Positions 8,652 to 23,586 of a stretch of 24,278 nucleotides of DNA are shown here, one piece after another. Position 1 is the first letter of the stretch. Every line of letters starts with the position of its first letter. The notes beneath the pieces were generated by a model. That model was not told the origin of the DNA. It saw only the letters and a list, made by a program, of their open reading frames with translations, and made no database searches. Source of the stretch: Flammula alnicola (Eukaryota; Basidiomycota; Agaricomycetes; Agaricales; Strophariaceae); contig JADNRV010000571.1 in assembly GCA_015499995.1 (NCBI GenBank), forward strand, positions 1 through 24,278. Reading direction: 5' to 3'. A program made the translations under genes and the position numbers.

Positions 8652-10211
8652 ATGTCTGATACAGAGAAACCCACTGCACCTGCGCCCGAGAAACCCGCCG
8701 CATCTTCCGCCGAGGCTGATCTCACCAAGTACAAGGTCAGCGCAGCGAAGCGATCTAGGGTCCAATGCGATAAAACATCTAATCGTATTGCAGACAGCGG
8801 CGGACATCGTCCATCAAGTCACCAAAAAACTCATCGATCTTTGTGTTGAGGGCGCGAAAGTGATCGATCTCTGCGTCGAGGGTGACAAGCTCCTTGAGCA
8901 GGGCACTGGAGCAGTGTACAACAAGGCCGTCAAGGGCGTTCGCGTGCCCAAAGGTAAGGTGAAAAGATGGTTTACCCATCGAAGTAGTATTGATATGCAA
9001 GCTACTGCGTAGGCGTGTCTTTCCCGACCAGCATTTCCGTGAACAACACCGTCGCGCATTTTTCACCATTGGCGTAAGTCATCCCAACCCATCGCCCACC
9101 TTGCAATTTTCACTTATACTCTTATTGTTGATCTAAGATCCGATGCCCAGGCCTCTCAAGTTCTGGCAAAAGACGATGTTGTGAAAATCCAGCTTGGAGC
9201 TCACATTGATGGATTTGCATCCATTAGCGGCGAAACCATCGTGGTTGGTGCTAACGCCCAAAACCCAGTAACTGGTCGACGTGCAGATGTATTGAAGGCC
9301 GCCTGGACTGCCGCTGAAGTTGCGATGCGCACTCTTAAAGTTGGCAATAAGAATTGGGCGGTCACTGAGATCGTGGCGCGGACTGCCGCTACCTGGGATT
9401 GCAAACCCGTTGAAGGTGTGTTTTGTTTGGGAATCGCGCTTTTTGAGCGCTGTCTCAAGGTTCATAATTTTCAAAGGCATGCTCTCTTGCCAACAAACGC
9501 AGAACGTGATCGATGGAAAGAAACGTATCATCTTGAACCCAAGCGAGAGCCAAAAGCGCGACTTCGAAGGCGCGACATTTGCTGAAGGCGAGGTTTATGG
9601 TATTGATATCTTGATTTCCTCTGGAGAGGATGGGAAGGTATGTCGCTTTTTTGGCATATTTTAATTTCCAGACCTGACTAAATCATATTCCAGGCTCGCC
9701 TGGAAGAATCGCGCACGACTATCTTCCAAAGAGATTCTTCCGTGACATATCAGCTCAAGGCCAAAAACTCCCGCGCTGTCTTCTCGGAAGTCCAGAGGAA
9801 GGCGGGCGCCTTCCCGTTCAATATCCGCACTCTAGAAGATGAGAAACGTGCTCGTATGGGATTGCAGGAAGCCGTCCAACACAGTCTGGTTAAACCTTAT
9901 GAAGTGATGTAAGCGCTGATCTCCGTTCAATGTCCACGAACAACGTTTAATATTTCATTCGTTCTCCCAGTTACACGCCTGCCAACACATTTGTTGCCGG
10001 GTTCCACTTCACCATTGCGCTTCTCCCTGCTGGTCCTTCACTTATTACTCACCCGCCTATTTGGTATAAGCCCGAGCTTGTGAAGACGGAGAAGGAACTC
10101 GAAGATGAAGAATTAAAGTCTCTCCTCGCCAGAAACCTCCGAGAGAGCAAGAAGAGCAAGAAGAAGGCAAAGAAGTCTGAGGAGGGTGGTGACGGGGCGG
10201 GGGAAGAGTGA
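8652..10211 (+). CDS. PA2G4: PA2G4/Ebp1/Cdb4-type protein, methionine aminopeptidase-fold pseudoenzyme
   Basis: Homologue of human PA2G4 and fission-yeast Cdb4: a pita-bread-fold protein without peptidase activity that associates with ribosomes/pre-60S particles and nucleic acid. Proposed exons: 8652-8735, 8794-8953, 9013-9073, 9138-9415, 9477-9637, 9694-9908, 9971-10211; 399 residues, close to the 394 of the human protein. Introns are 56-64 nt. Hallmarks in order: LTKYK/TAADIVHQVTKKLIDLC, KGVSFPTSISVNNTVAHFSP, DDVVKIQLGAHIDGFASIS, CKPVEG/MLSCQQTQNVIDGKK, GEVYGIDILISSGEDGKARL, FPFNIRTLEDEKRARMGL, and a Lys-rich tail (ESKKSKKKAKKSEEG), which suits RNA/ribosome binding. The Asp that serves as metal ligand in active MetAP2 (KIDFG) is Gln here (KIQLG). 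The start is the first ATG, 120 bp from the inverted-repeat element. Confidence 0.95.
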
Positions 10212-10317
10212 TATGTAGCGTTGTAATGATGTAGCAAAACGAAATGCGCCCTCAAGTAGGCTAAACTACGCCCAAATTGTACCATTTGTTGCAATTTCTT
10301 GTTCAATTCTCAAAGGT

Positions 10318-10717
10318 CTACGAAATCTTTTTTTCAGCGTCTTCGCCAAACTGTTCAATTGTGCGAACGAGCAGGTCGACATTTTCGAGAAATGCGATGA
10401 GAGTTAGTCTGGCCAATCTGACGGTGAAGGTATGGAATGTCCTAATTTCCAGAAGCGACCCAAGGAATCAGGGTCATGAACCTGGAAATGTTGTTAATCA
10501 TGCGCACGCGATAAGTTTATCGTCTTGAACTGAGAATTCCCTTTTCACAGCGCGGGGTTGCAACTCAGCGTCAACTTCTATAACTTGTTTCACGATCGAA
10601 GCATGTTTGTTGGACGCAAACGGGATTTGGACAGTGCTGAAATTCATCGCATTAACCGCGACCAGGATATATTTCAATCAAGTGAAGATCTTACACGGTG
10701 TGCCAATCTTCATTCAT
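10318..10717 (-). CDS. PCC1: KEOPS/EKC complex subunit Pcc1
   Basis: Dimerising small subunit of the KEOPS complex, which makes N6-threonylcarbamoyl-adenosine (t6A) on ANN-decoding tRNAs. Proposed exons (minus): 10717-10695 (only 23 nt), 10636-10508, 10441-10318, giving 91 residues, the usual family size. The joined product reads MNEDWHTVTVQIPFASNKHA, then SIVKQVIEVDAELQPRAVKR, DDKLIA/TFHTFTVRLARL, and IAFLENVDLLVRTIEQFGED. These match the Pcc1 pattern (IPF..xxHAxIxxQxLxVDxEL and VRxxxNxFLExxxLVxRTIxxFG). Introns of 58 and 66 nt have GTAAGA/CAG and GTGCGC/TAG ends. If the first intron is not spliced, an in-frame ATG 7 bases upstream of exon 2 could start a slightly different N-terminus. It is tail-to-tail with PA2G4 (106 bp apart) and head-to-head with the FunK1 gene. 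Confidence 0.88.
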
Positions 10718-11099
10718 GGTGGGGGTAAGTGATTGAGTGGTTGTCAGTCTTATCTGACAAACGTTGCTGATGTAAGCGCATCATATCTTATCTGCCCACC
10801 GCAGGCGATGGACGAACTCTTACCTCATCAAACTCCCTTCCTCCCCCTTCCTTCCTCCCTTCACATTGAGGAAATGAAAACCTTAAGAGAACGAGAATAT
10901 GCCTATGCTATCCAGAAAGCAGTGAGGCGCAATGTTTAAAACGTAGGAAGAGGTCTTCCCTTGTCCAGCTCTGCTTGTGTAACGTGTTGTTGACTCACAT
11001 ACTCCTGTCAGCTTCAAGTGGTCTATCATCATTCATAGACATGGCTGACAATAACGTGAGACGCGACCAGACACTGCCCAGAATTTCACTGCTGCCAAC
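10718..11099. promoter_or_regulatory. divergent intergenic region between PCC1 (-) and FunK1-type gene (+)
   Basis: About 380 bp separate the two proposed start codons. A plus-strand frame (about 10804-10939) reads MDELLPHQTPFLPLPSSLH and ends with REREYAYAIQKAVRRNV and a stop. It looks somewhat protein-like and follows a good splice acceptor (CCCACCGCAG at 10794-10803), but it could not be joined in frame to anything recognisable. It may be a leftover exon of the kinase gene's lost 5' part or chance. Confidence 0.35.
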
Positions 11100-12308
11100 A
11101 TGGGAACCACATCGGTCGGCAGTATGATTCCAGCCGTGGTGGCTTCAGCAGCAACGACTTCCACGGAAGGTCAAAAAGATTCTGCCTATTCCTGTATGTT
11201 CTCCTAAATGATGGCGAGATCTAGAGTTGACCATGTAATCTTCTTTAGCCAGGTCATCTAGCGGTAAACGCCCTGTTCTTGAGGACGATACCCCGAAATC
11301 ATTTCCCTCCAAGAAGCGGAATCAGTCGGAATCATCTAAAAAATCTCCTGCGGCTGTACAGTTATCGGACTATGCAGCAGAAGAACTTCACTGCCTTTCA
11401 GAGGTTTTGGGAGCTTGCCAATTTCCCCAGTTCTCCGACGCTGTCATTCAAAGATCCCTAGAACTCCCAGTCGATGAAGATAACAACGAGGCTCGTGTTC
11501 GCACGGTGCTCGTACTACCGTATTACGAGCCTATCTCCAAGCTGACGGAGGACTTGGACGTGCTTATGGACGAATTCTGGAGGCTTTTTTGCTGTGAGAG
11601 TTCCGCCTAGAGGTCTTCCATTGCGCTGACACCATTCACTCGATTCTAGACCTTCCGGTCCTCTGGGCCAATGGCGTTGAGCATGGCGACATTAGCATTT
11701 CGAACCTGATATACGATGAGGAGAAGAAGCAAGGTCGGTTGTGCGACTTCGACCTCTCCCAGTGTTCCGAAGACAAAGTGCCATCTGGCTCGTGGCGCCG
11801 GGGTACCATGCTCTTCATGGCGCGTGAGCTTCTCGATGTCCACGGGAATGATACCATCACGCCAGTCTATCGTCATGCCGCAGAATCCTTTGTATGGGTT
11901 TTATTCTGGCTTCTTACACGTTTTGAGGACGGTAAGCAGTTACACTGGAGGGTACCTCCAAGTTATCAAAATTGGAGTTGGTCAATGGGCGCCTGCCTTC
12001 GAAAAAAGGAAGAAATTGTCCAAAACATCCCTAATCGTCACCCTCGGAATGCAGTCCATGAACCTTCTTGGAACACTCTCCGTGCTGTCCTTGTTGTCCT
12101 TGATAGCACGGACCATATACGTGCCTTGGCTAGAAAGACCCTCGACCGCAAATCTGAAGTCGCCCCCGCATACGAGGCTATGGACTTGCCAATGCCCACC
12201 GTCGACGGCGCTAAGAGTACTCTCGAGATTGCCGACTCAGTACGTTACATTTCTGGCTTCAAAGATATTATTCCTGTAAAGTATAAAGATCTTATACGGC
12301 TCGAGTAG
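11100..12308 (+). CDS. FunK1-type fungal kinase, N-lobe missing
   Basis: FunK1 kinases are a large family expanded in multicellular basidiomycetes; substrates unknown. Proposed exons: 11100-11193, 11249-11593, 11650-12308, giving 365 residues. After a Ser/Lys linker (SSSGKRPVLEDDTPK, residues about 33-47) comes VQLSDYAAEELHCLSEV, then VRTVLVLPYYEPISKLTEDL, LWANGVEHGDISISNLIYDE (HGD 158-160, Asn165: the HRD-xxxx-N catalytic loop), CDFDLSQC (DFD 179-181 in place of DFG) and WRRGTMLFMARELL, followed by FVWVLFWLLTRFEDGKQ, all FunK1 hallmarks. The segment that should hold the glycine loop and the ATP-binding lysine, normally some 150-200 residues between YAAE and the LPYYEPI strand, is reduced to about 45. 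The usual N-terminal region is also absent. Family members are commonly about twice as long. It is probably a degenerate, inactive copy, though the remaining frame is open. The start is uncertain. Confidence 0.75.
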
Positions 12309-12429
12309 CCCTTAAGTATTGTATATCAACAGCAATTAAAATCATCACTTGGATTTCCTGAGTAATGTGTTGAAAGCCTAACGATTACTGTCGTACCTGG
12401 GCGAAAGAAACCAAGACCAAATTCTGCAA

Positions 12430-12583
12430 GGCAACCGTTCGCCATCGCAAGGTGCGGTTGCCACAGCCATCCATCGAGGATGCTGAGGATGCCATCAAGG
12501 TTTTTAACTCAGTAAGTGATGATCTACACGATATCACCACTGTAAAGTATAGAGATCTTGTGTAGTCCAGGTAGTCCTTACTG
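12430..12583 (+). pseudogene. decayed tandem duplicate of the FunK1 gene 3' end
   Basis: This stretch resembles the last ~155 bp of the kinase gene (about 12165-12324). Its best frame reads LPQPSIEDAEDAIKVFNSV, then TTVKYRDLV and a stop at 12563-12565. The intact tail reads LPMPTVDGAKSTLEIADSV and PVKYKDLIRLE. Matched DNA includes TTGCCA, AACTCAGTA/GACTCAGTA, CTGTAAAGTATA-AGATCTT and GTAG-CCTTA just after the stop. No upstream kinase sequence accompanies it, so only the tail was duplicated or has survived. Confidence 0.72.
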
Positions 12584-13740
12584 CGCACGATTACAATATC
12601 ATTTGGTCTTCTTGGGCCCAAGTAATGACTCGTCAGACAGGGTGAAGAGCAGTCCCTGAAAACCGCTCTTTATGGGAACAGTAGAATACAGTTCAAGAGG
12701 AAGCGCACGGGTTGACATGTCACTGGTTGGTGAATGGATCCAATAATTCTGGTATATATATACCTCAGTGGTGGTGAACTTTCCAGGGCATTGAGAATCG
12801 ACAGCAGTATCTTATCTTATTGCTTACCTGGGCTGATATGATTCAGTGTATCAAAGTCATTGCGGCATAATGAGACTTAGACCGGTGACCGATCCTAGTA
12901 AGGTGAGGTAAAATTAATCCTCTATACACCTTGAGCATGATACCAACCTCAATTGTAAAGTGTGTAACTGAAATCGTTATTTTAATATTTATAAGGCACA
13001 TGGGAAATTTCCGACAGACCGCTGAGAGATTGTAACGGCTCAACGGAGATTTGATGTCGTATCTAAGAGGCTACTAGTGGACGGACATCTGCAAGGAAAC
13101 TGCTCCATAGAGGTGTGTATTTGCTCACCGCAGGCAAACGAAGATTAGGCTGCGACCGTAGTAATCGGAACTGGAAACTGTGGCGCATTGATTGTATGTG
13201 TGAGTATATGACTAATTATGCTTACGCGCGATTCGGCAATGCTGTCCCTTCACTGTCAGTACTTGCTTTGAGCTTACCTTTTATCAGATATCGAATTTCG
13301 CCACTTCGTCCAATCCTGCTTCATCGCAGTGTGTTCTCTGATCAGGGCTTATAATACAAGCTGTTTTCAAATCGTTCTGTTCCTTTCCCTCCAACACCGC
13401 AGGGATCAGATGTGCAAGTTGGCATGCAACCAGTTGCAGCCTTCCTTTCCCATCAGGTATATCGACCGAGTGGCAAGTGCTGCGTCCCTTCCCCAATATT
13501 CCTCCGGCCCAATCGAAAAACGCGAATGTGAGAGAAGATGAGTAAGTGACCAGTGAAATCGGCATACGCGGAAATGACCAATGCTAACAATAGAGTGAGT
13601 CAACGCCATCAGTGAATATGATATTGAATATGGGCTCAACGCAGCAGGACCAGGCCGCATGATCTCGACGCAGGATTCCTTCAGTCAGCAAAATAGAGAT
13701 CAAGAGATCTCGACGCCCCGAGTGACGTACGTGTACTCTG
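12584..13740. other. 1.1-kb stretch, no gene recognised
   Basis: It lies between the kinase-tail remnant and the ABC transporter promoter. Open frames of 60-93 codons occur on both strands (for example 13284-13565 minus), but none has recognisable motifs. An AT-rich run at 12742-12764 contains TATATATATACC. No RNA gene, TIR or long repeat was seen. The motif GATCTCGACGC occurs twice (13661 and 13704). Confidence 0.5.
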
Positions 13741-13741
13741 C

Positions 13742-13834
13742 ACGGACCCGATCTGTACATGTGGGTCCGTCAGCCGGTAGAGGGGCAGCCGGATGCTCTT
13801 CCGGCTGCCATTTTCATGGCCTCATATATATAAA
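13742..13834 (+). promoter_or_regulatory. ABC transporter promoter: TATA box and two perfect inverted repeats
   Basis: A TATA box (ATATATATAAA, 13824-13834) lies about 46 bp before the start codon. Upstream are two perfect dyads: ACGGACCC (13742-13749) with GGGTCCGT (13763-13770), spacer 13; and GGCAGCCGGA (13784-13793) with TCCGGCTGCC (13800-13809), spacer 6. The second contains CCGGA-N6-TCCGG. Paired CGG/CCG half-sites are the kind of sequence bound by fungal Zn2Cys6 dimers, which often control efflux pumps. The regulator is inferred, not seen. Confidence 0.6.
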
Positions 13835-13879
13835 CTATCCATATGGCGTCGCACGCGTGTACATTCCTCGACAATATCT

Positions 13880-19706
<5,827 letters not shown>

Positions 19707-19952
19707 ATTGACATACTGATGACATGAAAATACCTTTAGGAGACGGAATGTACTTGCTTTGGTGATATAGACGGGCTGTATGAAATATAATAGACATAGA
19801 ATTGGGCGGGCGCCTGGTAACGATATAATACTGTGGAGCACGGAAAGCAAGATGTTACAGTAGCTACATTGGATTTCGTGAGGGTCATGAAGTGGTCATG
19901 ATAACAGGCAACAAAAACAAAAGAACAAGCGGAATGCCATGAGAGAAAGATA

Positions 19953-21576
19953 CTAATCTTGTAAGAATGTTTTCCTGAGATACTCCGTGGCTGCTTGCTT
20001 GAGAGATGCGTCAACGTTGGGGTTATTTATCAATTCCTGTAGAAATTCGTAGTTAGCCCCCGTTCGTCATTTGCATTAAAAAACATTTCAAGAGAGAAAA
20101 ATCTCACAAAAGCCTTCTCCGACTTGCTCCTTTTTTCCATCTCTTTGCGGGCGGCAAATTCTTTCTGTTCTCGACTTTCGCGTCGCTTTAGGTATTCCAG
20201 TTTTTCTTGTGCGACTTGGGTTTGCAAGTTGAGATAGAAAATACATTTAGCCACCAAATCCTGTGTCATGGCGAGATTCAGCAAAGGGGCGTCAACAGTA
20301 GCAGGAATCGACGCCTGTGGTTGGGGGCCTTGGCGGAGTCCGGCAGCGGAAGGAGTAGGCGGGATCGGCGGCGGCTGTGGAGGGGGGTTATCGCGCAGGT
20401 CTTGCGGGTTGATGGTGTAAGTGACTTGTGCGCCGCGGTCGTGTGACATTCCGTGCAGGCCGTTCATGGCGGATGGATCATGAAAGTCCATGGTGTTGTC
20501 GTCGTCTTCTGCATCGTCTCCTCCGCCCATACTGTTGTTTCCTACTATTGAATTCCTGGCCTGGACTTGAACTGGTCTCGTAGTTGCCGGATCGCCATGC
20601 CATCTTTGCAGGATAAAAAAAGTAAAATAAGTAAGGAATGCGTGAAACATAGATAAGAATCTCGATACGCACCGACGATAAAAAAGATCGTACCAGCCCA
20701 CACGATGCCAGTGGTCGATCGTGCGAGCGGTGATACTGCCCACGTCGGTTGTTTTACGAACGATCGAAAGCCGTCGCTCATATTCTCTCAGACGGTCCGC
20801 CTCGCTTAGTGCTCCAAGATTACCGCTGTTCGGCTGGCCATGCGCAGTTTCGAACGCATATATTTGCTTAAAGAGGTTGAAGTTTCGTTCGTAGCACCCC
20901 TTCAATGCCTGATAAGTTTTCTTGCCACCAAAAACTTCTATGGCACACTATTACATATCTATTTTAATGAAATGGACCTCGAGTTTCGAAGACAAGGCTT
21001 ACCTCTCGTAGGCATGAATTTTTTGTCGCTCGGAGTGCGTTCCAGTGATCTTCCTGGCCTGGACCCATCAACCAGTTGAAGAGTCTCGACTTTTCGTCGT
21101 CGGTCCAGTGTTTAGCACCTTGAGCTCCTCCGTCCATATCATAAGAATCTCCCTCATCCCCGCCGCCCGTTTCTCGTCTTCGTTTGAGGGCTTGGGCATT
21201 CATATTGTTATCTACTTGCTTGCGCTTCATGGCGGGCGATGTCGCCTGACCCTGGACGGTGAAAGTGAGAGGCGAATGCGAGGACGACGCTGCGGCATGG
21301 CCAGATGTGCCCGGTTGTGCGATGGTGGTTGGTGGTGAATGTGACGCGGGGCGATACTCAGTGCCACGGTTGTAGGCCGGCCCAGGTCCTACCCCGCCTG
21401 CGAGATGGCCGCCCAATGCCTGGCCCAAACCGTTCTGGTGAAAGGATGTCTGCGGCGCGGCCGAGAGAATACAGTTAGTAAAATGGTTCAAGAACCTGAA
21501 TCAAGGGCCATACCGAGCCATTGCCGTCAAGATTTGGATCTCTGCGGTCTTGCAGAGGCATATGGCCGTACTGCAT
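19953..21576 (-). CDS. Myb/SANT-like nuclear protein of basidiomycete type
   Basis: Exons (minus): 21576-21514, 21449-21003, 20947-20673, 20603-20108, 20036-19953, giving 454 residues; introns 55-71 nt. Residues 22-130 are low-complexity Gly/Pro/Ser/Thr with basic clusters that look like nuclear localisation signals (AMKRKQ, ALKRRRE). A helix-turn-helix domain begins at about 133: KHWTDDEKSRLFNWLMGPG, then DHWNALRATKNSCLRE, VFGGKKTYQALKGCYERNFN, ending near HWHRVGWYDLFYRRWHGDPA. The pattern W-x(3)-E-x(2)-L-x(2)-W is that of Myb/SANT/trihelix DNA-binding folds. After an acidic patch (GGGDDAEDDDNTMDF) and a Pro-rich stretch, a Lys/Glu-rich coiled coil (about 385-427) precedes the C-terminus (ELINNPNVDASLKQAATEYL). 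A role as transcription or chromatin regulator is inferred. It is tail-to-tail with the ABC transporter (246 bp apart). Confidence 0.85.
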
Positions 21577-22362
21577 GGTTGGCTCGCTGATATCACGATA
21601 AGGCGAGAACGAGCATTGTAAGGACCCTTTGTAAGACTGAGAGGAGATATGGCAAGACTGACTTTTGTACCTGCGAGTCCATGCAAAATCGAGCCACAAT
21701 CGAATCGGTTGGGTTGGGGAACGAGAATCAGTGCGCAGTGGCTGGCTTGGCTCGTTTACATCACAAACATCAACAATCATACTAAAGCGCACAGCCACGG
21801 ACGGCATCTCCTTGTCTCTTCTACGCCTGCCTCCGAACGTAAATAAGAAGAAAGGAGAAAGGGAAAGATCAGTGCGAAAAACAACCTGAATGGTAAACTC
21901 CAAAACGAGACACGAGTCCGAGGGGTTTGGGCTGAAATATACATTTTTCGTCGCCAAAATTCGTTCGTAGTGTGCCGGCTTCACTTTCCGGATTATGTCA
22001 GCCGTGAACGCGAACTTTCCGTCGCGACGCATTCGTCTTCTCTACATTCTGCATACCACCTGTGTATATAGCAACGAATCAAGAAAACCTTTGCCCAAAT
22101 CCTCCAGCTTCCCAAAGACAGCCACGTCAATCTGATACTGAGAAAGCCAAGGATGTTCTTCACTACATGGCTGATAATGCAGTTACTTCTCACTTCGACA
22201 ATTTCTGGAAACGGTGTTCACTTCACAAGATGGTGACATTCGAAGGTTGCCAAATATGTTCCTCACAAGTGGAAAAGCCTGTGGGGTCATGGATGAATGG
22301 GCAAAGAAGATACCAAGTGCTGGAATGGGTGATGAAGGCAACCAAGGCCTGCCGTCAGGAGT
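21577..22362. other. upstream region of the Myb-like gene; stop-free extension, no gene assigned
   Basis: On the minus strand the frame of the Myb-like start codon stays open upstream to an ATG at 22032, some 150 codons. Part of it looks protein-like (FAFTADIIRKVKPAHYERIL, then KNVYFSPNPSDSCLVLEFTI). On the plus strand 22062-22406 is open for 114 codons (for example SHFDNFWKRCSLHKMVTFEG). Neither is recognised. The stretch must also hold the Myb-like promoter and 5' UTR. Confidence 0.35.
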
Positions 22363-22617
22363 TTAGTTCCCTGGTTGCACTAGCAATGGAAGATCCCAGA
22401 CCGTAGACTTCCCCATCCCTGTTGGAGCGATAACAACTACCTCGAGCGCCCAAGTATGAAAATTCACCGACTCCATCCGATATGGATGAAGTCTCGACCT
22501 GGCCTTCAAAACACCTGCCTCCAGCACAAGTTCATTCCATCTTTCCTCTGTTAGAGGTTTCAGAGGTTGGACAGATAGAACTTCTCCAACAGCGAACGCA
22601 GCGCGCGTAGGACGACC
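22363..22617 (-). pseudogene. fragment of a RecQ/DEAD-type DNA helicase (Walker A region)
   Basis: An 84-codon stop-free frame between an in-frame TGA (22618-22620) and TAA (22363-22365) reads TEERWNELVLEAGVLKARSR, then TWALEVVVIAPTGMGKSTVW followed by DLPLLVQ. The core VVVIAPTG-x-GKS-x(3)-LPLL is motif I (Walker A) of superfamily 2 helicases, in the form typical of RecQ-like proteins, where a DVVV-APTGSGKS strand precedes ALPLL. Nothing resembling motifs Ia-VI follows on the minus strand toward 22060, and no start codon lies in the frame. It is a broken piece, as is common for RecQ-like genes carried by mushroom-fungus mobile elements. Confidence 0.6.
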
Positions 22618-22901
22618 TCAGCTGGAGAGGGAATACAGCATGCATCCCGGGGCTTGAGGCACGACCTCGTAACCATTGCGCCTCTGCTTCTTTGGCTGTC
22701 AGTCCGGAAGTGACGATGGTGCACACGTTGAAAGAGATTGAGAGCCGGAAGGAGTTGTTGGACTGGAAACAGAAACGCCTGGTGTGAGGAGTGGGGCGTT
22801 GAGCGTGTTGCCTGTGATGGGTGTGAGAGGTAACTGGCGAGAGCGATCATCGCTCTCGCCTTAAATATGGCATAGCTACTCACATCATCAACTAGGATCC
22901 A

Positions 22902-23347
22902 ATGAACACCAGCCTCCCCAACTCACTGTTCCGAGTGCCGATTATCCAACAAGTGTTCAATCACAATTGGTTTGGTGATGGGACATTCAGTCGTGGCTCA
23001 TATTTCGCGGGCGAGACCCAGGTTCCTCTAGTTACTGTCGCTCTCGTCATGACTGCCGTGAGTTTGTCTGTTCACTTATCATTGCCAGATGCTAACCTTT
23101 CCCAAGGTTGATTGTATCTTCGATTCATGGACCTCTGGCAAGTATGATTCTGTCAAATTCTCGGCTGACAAGTATGGGCTGCAACACCGCCAAAATCTCA
23201 ACGGCTGCAAGAATGGAAAGGATTCACAGAGAAGGAAGAGGAGGACCTCGCCAATATGTTGCAGGAGGATTTGCTGCGAAATGCCAGGTGAGATGCTACC
23301 ATCCATTCCTTGGCTTACCTATCAATTCTAGGCGGCAGCAGGCTTAG
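22902..23347 (+). pseudogene. fragment of a DUF6532-type protein, common in Agaricomycete repeats
   Basis: Exon 22902-23057 encodes 52 residues including LFRVPIIQQVFNHNWF, then SRGSYFAG and PLVTVALVMTA. A 49-nt GTGAGT...AAG intron leads to 23107, giving VDCIFDSWTSGKYDSVKFSA. The pattern (R-x-P-I-I-x-x-V-F, then P-x-x-x-V-A-L-x-x-T-A-V, then W-x-S-G, then F-S-A-x-x-Y) matches the C-terminal half of DUF6532 domains. The expected N-terminal half is absent. After about 23170 the frame becomes doubtful: a different frame (about 23200-23285) reads EWKGFTEKEEEDLANMLQED and can be spliced to RRQQA-stop at 23347. It could be a truncated gene or a decayed copy. Confidence 0.5.
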
Positions 23348-23586
23348 CACTCGAAGTATCACAGGAACGAGACGAGACAGACGAGGAAACGATGCTGGCT
23401 GTTTTTCGCGCAAATCACTCCAGGCCTTTTAGAAATAATTATTTTATGTGAATTTATGTCCAAAAATGAACTCTCTTTTATCTAATCTGCGATGGCAAAT
23501 TAAGTACTGCTGCCGATTCGGAAGAACCGGCATGCTTTATCTAATCTAATCTGCGCCTGCATAGACCCGGATCAATCGCGAGCTTT

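Noticed and set aside
10540..10725. Plus-strand open frames (for example VNFYNLFHDRSMFVGRKRD) that look protein-like
   Set aside because: They are antisense to PCC1 exons 1 and 2, which give a clear family match on the minus strand.
12742..12764. TATATATATA run as a core promoter
   Set aside because: No gene starts within a sensible distance downstream; probably simple AT-rich sequence.
13284..13660. Possible small genes on both strands before the ABC transporter
   Set aside because: Only short frames with no motif, start context or splice pattern that could be defended.
22062..22406. 114-codon plus-strand frame
   Set aside because: No family recognised, and it partly overlaps the helicase fragment on the other strand. 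It is mentioned in the regional description but not called as a gene.
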